Shown: positions 27,681 to 37,031 of the stretch, piece by piece
How the letters are laid out: each line of letters opens with the position of its first letter
Numbering within the stretch: position 1 is the first letter of the stretch
From: Rhodopirellula baltica
GTDB lineage: Bacteria; Planctomycetota; Planctomycetia; Pirellulales; Pirellulaceae
Reading direction: 5' to 3'
Length of the DNA stretch: 64,000 nt
Assembly: GCA_002901265.1 (NCBI GenBank)
Contig: PPHI01000057.1
Location: 1 to 64,000, forward strand
The notes under the pieces: model-generated
What the model was told of the DNA's origin: nothing
Seen by the model: the letters and a program-made list of their open reading frames with translations, nothing else
The model's database searches: none
Translations under genes and position numbers: made by a program

Positions 27681-28550
27681 GTGCTTGATTACGTTCCCCC
27701 ACACGACGACGATCGCTACGAAAGCGATGAAGATTCCGCGGTTTCCACGGTTACTCGACGTAGCGTAGAGACACCGACTCCGCCTCGTCAAACAGCCGGT
27801 TCGTCGCGCAAACTTGCGGTCGCACGAGCTCGATACTTTCGTCGCAAGTACATCATTGAGCGATTCCTCGCGACGGCTCTCTTTGTCGGTACCGGCCCCC
27901 TGGTTGCAGCGCTGATCGTACTGGTTCGCGTCACATCCAAAGGACCAGGAATCTACAAACAGAAACGACTCGGTTTGCATGGCGAAGTCTTTGACGTCTA
28001 CAAGCTTCGTTCGATGTACGTCGATGCAGAATCCAACGGAAAGCCAGTCTGGTGCACCAAGAACGACTCGCGCATTACCCCTGTTGGAGCGTTTCTCCGC
28101 AAAACTCACCTCGATGAGTTGCCACAACTTTGGAATGTTGTCCGAGGCGATATGTCTTTGACAGGGCCTCGGCCAGAGCGTCCAGAGATTTGCGAAAAGC
28201 TTGCAGTAATCATCGACAACTACTACGGACGAAATACGGTTCGTCCCGGCGTCACCGGACTCGCGCAAATTAACCTGGAACCGGATCAGACGGTCGGCGA
28301 TGTACGTAGAAAACAATTCCTCGATTTGAACTACATCGAAAACGCCTGCCTGTCTCTCGACCTTCGCATGCTGGTTGCAACGATGTTGCGCGTCGTAGGG
28401 ATTCGTGGCGGCGTAGCAATGCGTTTGATGGGATTGTGTAGGATCAAATTGGTTCACGACTCCGTCGAGCCCTGTGCAGGCGACGACTGCCGTCTATTCG
28501 CCATCCAAACTGACAGCTCGGAAGGCGAAGCCCCTCGCACGCCCCGCTAG
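27681..28550 (+). CDS. Initiating sugar-1-phosphate transferase (polyprenyl-phosphate glycosylphosphotransferase)
   Basis: 289 residues from a GTG. One membrane segment (ATALFVGTGPLVAALIVLVRV) precedes the catalytic domain with all the usual blocks: SKGPGIYKQKRLG, YKLRSMYVDAE, THLDELPQLWNV (catalytic Asp-Glu), RGDMSLTGPRPERPE and RPGVTGLAQI. It moves a sugar-1-phosphate from a nucleotide sugar to undecaprenyl phosphate in the inner membrane, starting the repeat unit. It is of the short, monotopic form, lacking the four-helix N-terminal part and CoA-binding domain of WbaP/WcaJ proteins. The sugar is not predictable. Confidence 0.93.
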   Translation: MLDYVPPHDDDRYESDEDSAVSTVTRRSVETPTPPRQTAGSSRKLAVARARYFRRKYIIERFLATALFVGTGPLVAALIVLVRVTSKGPGIYKQKRLGLHGEVFDVYKLRSMYVDAESNGKPVWCTKNDSRITPVGAFLRKTHLDELPQLWNVVRGDMSLTGPRPERPEICEKLAVIIDNYYGRNTVRPGVTGLAQINLEPDQTVGDVRRKQFLDLNYIENACLSLDLRMLVATMLRVVGIRGGVAMRLMGLCRIKLVHDSVEPCAGDDCRLFAIQTDSSEGEAPRTPR

Positions 28551-28847
28551 TCAGGTTTCCTCCCCTCAGGTGAAGATTGAACACGGAAGTCAATCGACAA
28601 AACGGCCACGGTTGTGATTCGTTCCGGTTGTTCCGCTTGGTGCCTCGCGAAACCGCCCAATTTGATGGGTGACACGTTGCGAAGATCCTGCGGCAACGCA
28701 AAATGTCTCTTCTGAAATCCGGCCGAACTCCCCGTAACACTGGCACGCATTCAGCTTGCTAGGTGCTAGCCTTTGGCAGCTATCCTAAGAAGTCTCCGCT
28801 GGACTGAAACACGGATTTTTACGCCGTCGTACGCACTTTGCGCCGCA

Positions 28848-29699
28848 ATGTCTCAACCAATCAAACACGCGTTCACAGTCGATGTGGAAGACTACTACCA
28901 GGTCTCCGCAATGGAACATCGCGTACAGCGTTCCGATTGGGATCGTATGGACAGTCGGGTTGTCCAAAATACAGATCGGATGCTTTCGCTACTTGACCGA
29001 CACAATGTTCAAGCAACGTTTTACATTTTGGGCTGGGTCGCCAACCGTTTTCCGAGCTTGGTGCAGCGGATCGCTAAATCCGGCCACGAAATCGCATCGC
29101 ACGGCTTTTGGCATCGCTTGATCTATACGCAGACGCCAGAAGAATTCGCACAGGATCTCTCTGACAGTATCGACGCCATCACAAGTGCGTGCGGCACCCG
29201 ACCAACCGCGTATCGAGCGCCAAGCTTTTCCATCACTGACAAAAGCTGGTGGGCATTGCAAGTACTCGCAGAGCACGGCTTTACTGACGACAGCAGTGTG
29301 TTCCCGATCAGCGGTCATAATCGATATGGCGTTGCCAGAGCGGAGAAAGTGATCCATTCGATCGAGACCGAAGCAGGATCAATCCGAGAGTTCCCGCCCG
29401 CGCCGGGTCGATTCGGAAAGGCAACGCTGCCGATCGGTGGAGGCTATTTCCGATTGTTCTCGCTCAACCTGACTTTTGCGGCGATTCGTTCGGTTGCCAA
29501 GAAAGCCCATCCGGCAATGTTTTACATCCACCCGTGGGAAATCGACCCCGAACAACCGAAAGTGCATGGGCTAAGTCGCACGACTCGTTTTCGGCACTAC
29601 GTCGGATTAAAGAAGACAGAGCACAAGCTGGACAAACTACTCGAGCACTTCTCGTTTACGACGATGAGCGACGCTGCGAGTGCAATCTACGTTGCCTGA
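28848..29699 (+). CDS. Polysaccharide deacetylase, exosortase-locus subfamily
   Basis: 283 residues from the ATG at 28848; the open frame begins at 28773 with text unlike the family. NodB motifs are complete: FTVDVEDYY (catalytic/metal Asp), HEIASHGFWH (metal His pair), YRAPSFSI and FYIHPWEIDPEQ. The end (RFRHYVGLKKTEHKLDKLL) is the characteristic tail of the PEP-CTERM-locus subfamily. The enzyme removes N- or O-acetyl groups from sugars of the exported polymer. The ~297-nt gap before it (28551-28847) holds no recognised gene and may contain its own promoter. Confidence 0.92.
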   Translation: MSQPIKHAFTVDVEDYYQVSAMEHRVQRSDWDRMDSRVVQNTDRMLSLLDRHNVQATFYILGWVANRFPSLVQRIAKSGHEIASHGFWHRLIYTQTPEEFAQDLSDSIDAITSACGTRPTAYRAPSFSITDKSWWALQVLAEHGFTDDSSVFPISGHNRYGVARAEKVIHSIETEAGSIREFPPAPGRFGKATLPIGGGYFRLFSLNLTFAAIRSVAKKAHPAMFYIHPWEIDPEQPKVHGLSRTTRFRHYVGLKKTEHKLDKLLEHFSFTTMSDAASAIYVA

Positions 29700-29914
29700 C
29701 TATCTCCACGACGTGCAGCGATGCACGCATACAGAAATCAGGCAATCCGAACTAGCTGCGGATTCACAGTTAACGGTCGCTGACAGGGAAGTTGGTGAGA
29801 ACATGAAAATGGACGGTATGACACAATTCTCTTCAAAGACAGTGTGGTTGACTGCGAAAACGAATTCGCTGTCACCCAAGTGGACGAAGTCCGCGCGGAC
29901 GCTTCGCTAAACCC

Positions 29915-30976
29915 ATGAAATGGATTGTTACCGGCGGTGCCGGGTTTATCGGAAGCTGCTTCGTACGTGAAGCAGTAGCGAATCGATATGCCAAGATTAT
30001 CAATCTCGACGCATTGACGTATGCGGGAAACCGCGACTCACTGCCGGCGGAAAGTGCCGAAAACGTCTTTGTCGAAGGCAACATTAACGACGTTTCGCTC
30101 GTTAGACGTTTACTCGAAACTCACCGGCCGGATGCGCTCGTCCATTTTGCAGCTGAGTCGCACGTCGACCGTTCGATTGACGGGCCGCAAGCGTTTATTG
30201 AAACGAACGTCAATGGAACGTTCACGCTGCTCAATGCGGCAAATTCCTATTGGAAATCGCTTTCAACCGACGACAAAGAACGGTTTCGTTTTTTGCACGT
30301 TTCGACCGACGAAGTCTATGGATCCCTCGGCCAAAGCGGATCATTCAGCGAATCCAGTCGCTACCAGCCTTCGTCACCCTACGCGGCATCGAAAGCGGCG
30401 GCGGACCATTTGGTTCGGGCATGGCATCATACGTACGGTCTTCCCGTGCTGATTACCAATTGCAGCAATAACTTTGGGCCATACCAATTTCCAGAAAAAC
30501 TAATCCCGTTGATGATTTTGCGAGCCGTCGCAGGTGAGTCACTTCCAGTCTACGGTGACGGAAGCAACGTTCGCGATTGGCTCCACGTCAGCGACCACTG
30601 TGCGGCGCTCCGGACTGTGCTGTCCCAAGGACGCATTGGTGAGACCTACAACATTGGCGGCAATTGCGAACGCAGCAATCTCGAAGTGGTCAAAACAATT
30701 TGCGACGCAGTCAACGCGACCCATCCCGAACTCGCACACGACTGCCACGAGCTGATTCTCTTCGTCGAAGATCGCCCCGGGCACGATCAACGGTATGCAA
30801 TTGATGCGACGAAAATCACCTCAGAACTTGGCTGGAAACCACAGCACTTGTTTGACACCGCTATCGAAGACACGGTCAGCTGGTACTTGAACAATCAAGC
30901 TTGGACCAATCGAATCTTATCTGGCGAATACCGTCTACAGCGACTCGGAACCAACCCGCCCAGTATCGCGGAGTAG
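29915..30976 (+). CDS. rmlB: dTDP-glucose 4,6-dehydratase
   Basis: 353 residues. The extended SDR nucleotide loop TGGAGFIGS is at residues 6-14, followed by LDALTYAGN, FAAESHVDRS, the STDEVYG catalytic stretch (Asp-Glu pair) and Y156-K160 (YAASK). RDWLHVSDHC and ILFVEDRPGHDQRYAID are diagnostic for RmlB. It converts dTDP-glucose to dTDP-4-keto-6-deoxyglucose in the cytoplasm. It is followed by rmlA after 31 nt. rmlC and rmlD are not in the window, so the final sugar may be rhamnose made with genes elsewhere or another 6-deoxy sugar. Confidence 0.96.
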   Translation: MKWIVTGGAGFIGSCFVREAVANRYAKIINLDALTYAGNRDSLPAESAENVFVEGNINDVSLVRRLLETHRPDALVHFAAESHVDRSIDGPQAFIETNVNGTFTLLNAANSYWKSLSTDDKERFRFLHVSTDEVYGSLGQSGSFSESSRYQPSSPYAASKAAADHLVRAWHHTYGLPVLITNCSNNFGPYQFPEKLIPLMILRAVAGESLPVYGDGSNVRDWLHVSDHCAALRTVLSQGRIGETYNIGGNCERSNLEVVKTICDAVNATHPELAHDCHELILFVEDRPGHDQRYAIDATKITSELGWKPQHLFDTAIEDTVSWYLNNQAWTNRILSGEYRLQRLGTNPPSIAE

Positions 30977-31007
30977 GTTTGTTGCGGATCGACACCGCAT
31001 CCATTTC

Positions 31008-31922
31008 ATGTTGAACGAACAGCATCTTCGAGACCCAAAGCTCCCACGTAAGGGGATCATTCTTGCGGGCGGTGCGGGAACGCGTCTTCATCCAATCACG
31101 CGTGGCATCTCCAAGCAACTGATTCCGGTCTACGACAAACCGATGGTTTACTACCCTCTGTCAGTCTTGATGTTAGCTGGGATTCGCGAAATCCTTCTTA
31201 TTTCAACTCCTGATGATATCGGAGGATTTCGACGATTGCTTGGCAACGGCGAACAATGGGGTATCTCGATCAGCTACGCCGAACAAGCAAATCCCAACGG
31301 ACTGCCCGAAGCCTTTATCATCGCTGAAGACTTTCTTGCGGGTAGCGCGTCTGCGTTGATTTTAGGCGACAACATTTTTTACGGGCATGGGTTCTCGTCA
31401 CAACTCCGTGGTGCAAGTGAGCAATCAAGTGGCGCGACCGTGTTTGCTTATCCTGTAAGCAATCCCCAACGTTACGGAGTCATCGAATTTGACGAATCGG
31501 GACAAGCGATCGGACTCGAAGAAAAGCCACAAAGTCCACGCTCGAAATACGCCATCACCGGCCTCTATTTTTTCGACACCGATGCTTGCGAAGTCGCACG
31601 CAATCTAACGCCTTCAAAGCGAGGCGAATTAGAGATCGTTGATTTGATCGGGCATTACTTGTCGCATCAATCTCTGCACGTCGAACAGTTCGGCCGGGGA
31701 TTTGCATGGCTGGATACTGGGACCCGTGACAGTTTGCTTGACGCTTGCAACTTTGTGGCGGCCATTGAAAAGCGTCAAGGCTTGAAAATCGGATGTCCCG
31801 AAGAGATCGCGTGGCGCAACAATTGGATCGCATCGGCCCAGTTGACTCAGCTTGGCGACATGATGAACAACGACTATGGTCGCTACCTCATCGAGTTGGT
31901 CGGGGCTACGGAACGCGACTAA
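31008..31922 (+). CDS. rmlA: Glucose-1-phosphate thymidylyltransferase
   Basis: 304 residues with a ~14-residue polar N-terminal extension. The nucleotide-binding loop LAGGAGTRLHP (19-29), ISKQLIPVYDKPMVYYPL, LGDNIFYGHG (catalytic Asp), GVIEFDE and GRGFAWLDTGT are all RmlA hallmarks. It makes dTDP-glucose from dTTP and glucose-1-phosphate, feeding RmlB encoded immediately upstream. Its 3' end is 17 nt from the next glycosyltransferase, consistent with an operon. Confidence 0.96.
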   Translation: MLNEQHLRDPKLPRKGIILAGGAGTRLHPITRGISKQLIPVYDKPMVYYPLSVLMLAGIREILLISTPDDIGGFRRLLGNGEQWGISISYAEQANPNGLPEAFIIAEDFLAGSASALILGDNIFYGHGFSSQLRGASEQSSGATVFAYPVSNPQRYGVIEFDESGQAIGLEEKPQSPRSKYAITGLYFFDTDACEVARNLTPSKRGELEIVDLIGHYLSHQSLHVEQFGRGFAWLDTGTRDSLLDACNFVAAIEKRQGLKIGCPEEIAWRNNWIASAQLTQLGDMMNNDYGRYLIELVGATERD

Positions 31923-31939
31923 TTCGACGTCAATAGCTC

Positions 31940-33088
31940 GTGCCTGCAACTAACTTGATACGTGTCGCATTTATCGTCTCCACATTCGAACAAGGCGGGA
32001 TGGAGCGTTGTATCAGTCGACTTTGCAATCGACTGGACCGCAAACGTTATTCACCAACCGTGATTTCGTTTTCGTCCATCGGTTCGGCAGATCACTGGAT
32101 CACAACCGAAGGTGTCGAACGCGTCGGACTTGGTTTCGGCGGAGGTAATAATCCGAAACTGATCATTCGACTCGCGAAAGAGTTGCGTGATCGCAAAATT
32201 GATGTTGCTCACTCGCACAATTGGGGAAGTTTGCTGGAAACATCGATAGCAACTCGCCTCAGCAAAACCAACCATGTGCATTCCGAGCGAGGAACGGTCC
32301 TCAATCATCTCGGCGCACCGGAATGGAAGGTCCGACTACGAGCACATCTGGCTACCGCAGCGCTACGAAGGACGAATCAGGTGCTGACGGTCGCCAACCA
32401 CACGGCAGACGTCCTACGACGATATTGCCCAAGAGTAAGCAATCGAATCAAAGTCATTGGCAACGGGGTTGACCCAATACTGAGCAACGACGGTGCTGAT
32501 CTCCGTGAACGATTTGGTGTCAAGCCGGATGAAATCCTGGTCGGCTCGGTCTCACGATTGGTCGATGTTAAGAACCTGCACTGCCTCATTGATGCAATGA
32601 ATAAGGCAACGCGCCAATCGCCAAAGTTAAAGCTTGCGATCGTCGGTGAAGGTCCCAACCGCACCGCGTTGGAATCGGCTGTTCAAGAATATCGACTTTC
32701 GGAAAAGGTCATCTTCGCTGGAATGCAAGAACGACCCGACGCATGGTTCGACGCGTTTGATGTGTTTGTCAACTGCAGTATCAGTGAAGGAATCAGCCAA
32801 GCACTTCTTGAGTCGCTATCCAAGGGCATTCCGTCGGTTGTCACGGATGTCGGAGATCACGGGATGATCGTCCGCTCCCCAGTCCCATCGGGGATCGTCG
32901 TCCCTTCACGCGACCATGAGATGATGGCTGAAGGACTTGTTCGGCTCGCAAGCGATGAAGACGAGCGTGTGCAACTAGGAAAAGCAGCTTTGGAAAAATA
33001 CAACCAGCAGTTCACGATCGAGGCCATGGTGGAGAATCATTCACGGGTCTATCGCTCAGTCGTAAACGGTAAATTGACCCCATGTTAA
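31940..33088 (+). CDS. Glycosyltransferase family 4
   Basis: 382 residues from a GTG. GT-B fold: an N-terminal acceptor loop (FEQGGMERCISRLCNRL), DVAHSHNWGSLLE, a linker VIGNGVDP, GSVSRLVDVKNLHCLIDAM and the nucleotide-sugar motif E-G-I-S-Q-A-L-L-E (EX7E) in SEGISQALLES. It adds a hexose, with retention, to the lipid-linked repeat unit at the cytoplasmic face. The stop overlaps the start of the following polymerase-like gene by 7 nt, so they are coupled. Confidence 0.92.
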   Translation: MPATNLIRVAFIVSTFEQGGMERCISRLCNRLDRKRYSPTVISFSSIGSADHWITTEGVERVGLGFGGGNNPKLIIRLAKELRDRKIDVAHSHNWGSLLETSIATRLSKTNHVHSERGTVLNHLGAPEWKVRLRAHLATAALRRTNQVLTVANHTADVLRRYCPRVSNRIKVIGNGVDPILSNDGADLRERFGVKPDEILVGSVSRLVDVKNLHCLIDAMNKATRQSPKLKLAIVGEGPNRTALESAVQEYRLSEKVIFAGMQERPDAWFDAFDVFVNCSISEGISQALLESLSKGIPSVVTDVGDHGMIVRSPVPSGIVVPSRDHEMMAEGLVRLASDEDERVQLGKAALEKYNQQFTIEAMVENHSRVYRSVVNGKLTPC

Positions 33089-34419
33089 AAACCTGGCTCT
33101 ATATGACGCTGGGGATAGTCGGTGTCATCGCTGCGCTATTGAATCCGCTCTACGGCGCGGTAGCGATCATCGAATCGTATTTGTTCACACCAACGGTGTT
33201 TTCACCAGAGCTTCTAAGCTTCCGATTTCAATTCAATATTGCGATCGCATTCATGCTTGGGCTGCTAATGCACGGCATGCGTTCGCTGCCAAAAGTGCAT
33301 AACGAAGGCCGGATCAACTATCTTTTGATCGCGTATGGACTTGTCGGACTAAGCTCGACCCTCTGGGCGGTCAAAGATCCAGATGTTGCCTGGCGAAACT
33401 CGATCGATATTGGCAAAACGATTCTGGTCTCGCTTCTAATCTTTCGATCGATCGGCGACGAGAAATCATTTCGGACGATTATCTATGCGATTCTGGTCGG
33501 CGTTGCCCACTGCGCTTTCATGTATATCGTTGGGGCGAACATCGGCTGGGTTCCCAAAAAATTGGCGAGAGAGTTTGGGATTCTCCCAGACATGCAAGCG
33601 TCGGTCATGACCTACTACGTGCCGCTATTTGTCCTCTTTTCGATCTATGGGCGTACGATCTGGACGAAACTGTTTTCATTGGTGGGCCTGCTGCTAATTC
33701 TTGACGCGATCGTCAACTCCTACCAACGTGCTTACTTCGTGGCACTATTGGTTGAAATGGCGTTCCTCGTTGTCATTTTGCCGAAACGGATTGTCCTTCG
33801 CCTCATACCTGCAATGCTGGTCGGAGTACTTGCCTTCGTTTTCGTGTTTTCACCCGATGACTATTGGGAACAAATGAAGACAATTCTCGACAACAAGAAC
33901 GACGGTTCGGCGCAAAGTCGATTCGCCATTGCGGACGCGAGCATGAAGATGTTTGCAGACTATCCGTGGGGAGTTGGCTATCGCAACTATCCACAAATCA
34001 GCCCAAGATACCTTACCGACAGATGGCTCACCGACGGCGGTCAGCGAGCCGCGCACAACACCTTTTTCACGGTCCTTTGTGAACTGGGCATCGTTGGTTT
34101 TTCATTGTTGATGGGCGCCGTTGGGTATGCGTTGTGGCTACTGCGTCGCGTTCGGAAACTGACCAATATGAAACAAGTGACCGAGTTTGAAGCATTCGCA
34201 ATGTCGATTGAAGTCGGCTTGATCGGCTGGCTCGTCGGTGGGCTTTTCCACTCGGACCATGAAGTCGATCCGATCTATTGGTCGCTTGCACTCACACCTG
34301 CAATTGTGCGTATTCAAATGCTGCTCCGGCAGCCGCCACCGGATCCAAACCTGTTCGTTGACGGCGCAGATACGTTGACACCCCAGCAGACCAATTCTGT
34401 TTACGGAGCTACTTCGTGA
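33082..34419 (+). CDS. O-antigen polymerase/ligase-like membrane protein (Wzy/WaaL type)
   Basis: 445 residues, about 10-12 membrane helices, with a large periplasmic loop before the last helices (FADYPWGVGYRNYPQ, DGGQRAAHNTFFTVLCELG), where the H-N segment is the usual conserved feature of Wzy_C/O-antigen ligase proteins. RNSIDIGKTILVSLLIF and AYFVALLVEMAFLVVILPKR fit the central helices. It resembles the exosortase-associated O-glycosylation ligases as well as Wzy polymerases, and sequence alone cannot separate them. Its start overlaps the GT4 gene and its stop overlaps the sulfotransferase start (GTGA). Confidence 0.87.
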   Translation: MLKTWLYMTLGIVGVIAALLNPLYGAVAIIESYLFTPTVFSPELLSFRFQFNIAIAFMLGLLMHGMRSLPKVHNEGRINYLLIAYGLVGLSSTLWAVKDPDVAWRNSIDIGKTILVSLLIFRSIGDEKSFRTIIYAILVGVAHCAFMYIVGANIGWVPKKLAREFGILPDMQASVMTYYVPLFVLFSIYGRTIWTKLFSLVGLLLILDAIVNSYQRAYFVALLVEMAFLVVILPKRIVLRLIPAMLVGVLAFVFVFSPDDYWEQMKTILDNKNDGSAQSRFAIADASMKMFADYPWGVGYRNYPQISPRYLTDRWLTDGGQRAAHNTFFTVLCELGIVGFSLLMGAVGYALWLLRRVRKLTNMKQVTEFEAFAMSIEVGLIGWLVGGLFHSDHEVDPIYWSLALTPAIVRIQMLLRQPPPDPNLFVDGADTLTPQQTNSVYGATS

Positions 34420-35405
34420 CCAATCAAGTGCAGAACAATCTGCCTACCCAGCCGGTGATCCTTGCGTTTGGAATGCCGCGTTCGGGGACTTCATGGATCG
34501 GCAAATTACTCGATAGCCACCCGGCTACGTACTACCTTCACGAACCGGATTCCGTGATGCGTCTGGAAGGCGTTCCGACGCTGCCATTGACATCCGAGCT
34601 AGACAAATATGGCGAACTGATTCGGACACACCTCGAAAGTATCTTTGAAGTGCGTTCGCCTCGAGTGACCTGCAAGATGCCTCAGTTTCGAAAGTCATAT
34701 CGCAATTTTTTGGGCAACCAATTTGCGATTGGATCGGCTTACGTTTGCAAAGCACTCTCGAAGCACCTCAGTGATGTCCAAGTGCCGCGGTTTGCCGCAA
34801 TTGACCACCCTGGCCTGGTCATCGTCTGGAAGTCCATTCAATCGGCCGGTCGTATCGAGCTCGTCAACCGAAACCTTCCCAACAGCAAAGCGTTACTGAT
34901 TCTTCGACATCCATGCGGTCAAATCGCTTCGCTGATTCGGGGCCGTTCCTTCATGTCGAAGAAGCCGGCCAGTGAAAAGTATGGACTTTTCGAAGAGGCA
35001 ATTGAAAGTGGACTTGTCGAGTCGAGCGGACTGACAATCGAATCGCTGAAACAGATGACACCGGTGCAGCGTTTGGCGTGGCAATGGAGAATCATGAACA
35101 CCAAAGCATGCCACGATCTTGACTCTGTCGGAGGCCAGCTTTGCGTCTACGAACAGATCGCCAAGGACATCGGTGCCATGGAAGAACAATTCAAGGCGCT
35201 CGGCCTGGACTTCCATGCGCAGACGCAACAATTCCTAAAGTCGAGTTCAGAAAAACAGCGAGCCGCATACTTCAGCGTTTACAAACAATCCGCATCTGTA
35301 GCCGACGCCTGGATGGACGAGATGGCCGCCGAGGACATTCGTGATGTGATGGAGATTGTGGAACCCTCTGAACCATGGCAACGGCTTGCGGCGACCATCG
35401 ACTGA
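34416..35405 (+). CDS. Sulfotransferase 1 of 7
   Basis: 329 residues from a GTG that overlaps the upstream stop. The PAPS 5'-phosphosulfate loop is GMPRSGTSWIGKLL (19-32), followed by a YYLHEPDS motif, and the 3'-phosphate region is LLILRHPCGQIASLIRG. The catalytic base is probably His in the substrate region; it is not firmly identifiable. It moves sulfate from PAPS to a hydroxyl or amine, most likely on a sugar of the exported polymer, given its position between polymerase and flippase genes. Confidence 0.88.
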   Translation: MTNQVQNNLPTQPVILAFGMPRSGTSWIGKLLDSHPATYYLHEPDSVMRLEGVPTLPLTSELDKYGELIRTHLESIFEVRSPRVTCKMPQFRKSYRNFLGNQFAIGSAYVCKALSKHLSDVQVPRFAAIDHPGLVIVWKSIQSAGRIELVNRNLPNSKALLILRHPCGQIASLIRGRSFMSKKPASEKYGLFEEAIESGLVESSGLTIESLKQMTPVQRLAWQWRIMNTKACHDLDSVGGQLCVYEQIAKDIGAMEEQFKALGLDFHAQTQQFLKSSSEKQRAAYFSVYKQSASVADAWMDEMAAEDIRDVMEIVEPSEPWQRLAATID

Positions 35406-35446
35406 TTAATCGTGACGTCTCGTTCGCTCCCCATTCGCTCACCATT

Positions 35447-36400
35447 GTGACAAAAGAACTGCCACCTACCGAAGAACAACCAACGCAACCGGACATGTCT
35501 GCCGTGTCGTCATCCGAGTCCGAATTTGAACCGATTCAGGAGATGTCTACGAAGTCAGCGGTACGCTGGAGCGTGATATCCGGCTATGCGATGATGTTGA
35601 TTCGCATCGTCGTTTCCGTTGCGCTTGCACGGCTACTTGCCCCGGAAGTTTTCGGGCTGTACTCGATGGGCTATGTACTCGTCGGGATTGCCGGGAAACT
35701 CAAGACAATGGGTTTTTCGTCGGCGATCATCCAGCGGACTGAGATAACGCGTCCTTACCTGAATGCGATTTTCTGGGCCAACTTTGCGCTCTGCGGTAGC
35801 ATTGGTCTGGTTATCGCTGCGACAGCGCCACTTTCGGCAATGTGGTTTGGTGAAGCAGTCTTGTTTCCGGTCACGCTCGCGCTTTCATTGACATTGCTCG
35901 GACCAGGCCTGACGCTTGTCTCGTCTGCGATGCTGCAAAAGCAATTCGCATTCAATCGGCTCGCGATTCGAGAGGTCGGCGAAATCCTCGTTGGAGCAAT
36001 AGCCACCATCCTTTCGGCGATCATGGGGTTCGGCGTTTGGTCGCTGGTGTTTGGCGAACTAAGCGGGATGGCTTATCGGATCATTTCAATCCACCTGATT
36101 TACCCGTTCATCCCCGGTCGCGATTGCGACTGGAAAAACATGCGGGAGAGTGCGAAGTTCGGCATCAATGTCACCGCCGCACGACTCATTCAACACCTTG
36201 CCGTTAACATCGACGTGTTCGCCATCGGTAGCTTGCTTGGACCTGTGCCGCTCGGATTCTACGCGATCGCCGCGAAGTACATGCGCCTGCCACGTGACCT
36301 GGTTGACCGAATTGCCAACCGCGTCTTGTTCTCTGTGTTCTGTAGAGATCAAAACGATCCGGAACGCTTGGCAGACGTATTTTACGATCGCGATCGGTGA
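35447..36400 (+). CDS. Wzx-like polysaccharide flippase, N-terminal part (frameshifted)
   Basis: The open frame runs from 35375 inside the sulfotransferase gene; GTG 35447 or ATG 35495 are likelier starts. The protein begins its first helix at VRWSVISGYAMMLIRIVV and has about nine helices typical of the MOP/MATE-type polysaccharide flippase family (LARLLAPEVFGLYSMGYVL, FGINVTAARLIQHLAVNIDVFAIG). The frame stops at TGA 36398-36400, in the middle of the family fold, and the remainder continues in another frame from 36397. Adding one G to the GG at 36396-36397 restores a single protein. It flips the lipid-linked repeat unit across the inner membrane. Confidence 0.82.
   Translation: MTKELPPTEEQPTQPDMSAVSSSESEFEPIQEMSTKSAVRWSVISGYAMMLIRIVVSVALARLLAPEVFGLYSMGYVLVGIAGKLKTMGFSSAIIQRTEITRPYLNAIFWANFALCGSIGLVIAATAPLSAMWFGEAVLFPVTLALSLTLLGPGLTLVSSAMLQKQFAFNRLAIREVGEILVGAIATILSAIMGFGVWSLVFGELSGMAYRIISIHLIYPFIPGRDCDWKNMRESAKFGINVTAARLIQHLAVNIDVFAIGSLLGPVPLGFYAIAAKYMRLPRDLVDRIANRVLFSVFCRDQNDPERLADVFYDRDR
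36385..36396. repeat. 12-bp perfect palindrome at the flippase frameshift
   Basis: CGATCGCGATCG reads the same on both strands and ends one base before the codon at which the flippase frame changes. It is the sort of site where a polymerase or basecaller could lose a base, or where replication slippage could occur. Confidence 0.6.
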
Positions 36401-37014
36401 CCTGCCTGGTCGTCTTCCCGGTGATGTTCGGCATGGCTGTCCTTGCCGAACCGTTTGTCATTGGGGTACTCGGCGAGAAATGGATTCCCTCGATCAATGT
36501 CCTACGGCTACTTTCAATCGCCTGTGCAGTCGAATCAGTGGGCGCAACGAATCGCAAACTATTGATCGCGACCAATCGCACGCATCATTTGGTCAGGCTC
36601 TCGATCATCAATGCGGTGGTACGTGGGATTTTTGTCTCGATCGGCTGCTGGTGGAACATCGAGATCGTTGCGATCGCCTTCCTGCTCTCAAGTTTTGTAA
36701 CAACACCAATGTCCTTACGGATGGTGATTGATGCGTTGCCGACGTTGAACGTGCGGCGTCTGACCGTAACGATTCTCCAAGCGGCTTACCCGACGTTGGT
36801 AATGTGCCTCGTCCTGACACCACTCACGTTTCTATTATCAAGTTGGAACGCACATCCGCTGGTCAATTTGGCGATCGGTTCGGCAGTTGGTGTCGCCACT
36901 TATGCAATTGCCTTGATCATGATCGCACCGCCCGGCGTAGCTGACATTTTTCGCTTGCTCCCGAACAAGCTTCGCCGCTTGCCAGGACTCAAAACTGTCG
37001 CGGCATCCTTGTAA
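36397..37014 (+). CDS. Wzx-like polysaccharide flippase, C-terminal part (frameshifted)
   Basis: 205 residues in the frame one base off from the preceding part, beginning VTCLVVFPVMFGMAVLAEPF, which is exactly where a WzxC-like protein continues after the loop ending ERLADVF. The stretch FVIGVLGEKWIPSINVLRLL is diagnostic of the C-terminal half. Four to five helices follow. The GTG at 36397 overlaps the stop of the first part (GTGA), so translational re-initiation is possible, but a split flippase would be unusual; a real mutation or a sequencing error is more likely. Confidence 0.82.
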   Translation: MTCLVVFPVMFGMAVLAEPFVIGVLGEKWIPSINVLRLLSIACAVESVGATNRKLLIATNRTHHLVRLSIINAVVRGIFVSIGCWWNIEIVAIAFLLSSFVTTPMSLRMVIDALPTLNVRRLTVTILQAAYPTLVMCLVLTPLTFLLSSWNAHPLVNLAIGSAVGVATYAIALIMIAPPGVADIFRLLPNKLRRLPGLKTVAASL

Positions 37015-37031
37015 AGTTCTGAGCTCCTGTT

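Noticed and set aside
29700-29914. Small open frame between the deacetylase and rmlB
   Set aside because: It overlaps the 3' end of the deacetylase gene, has unnatural composition and no ribosome site.
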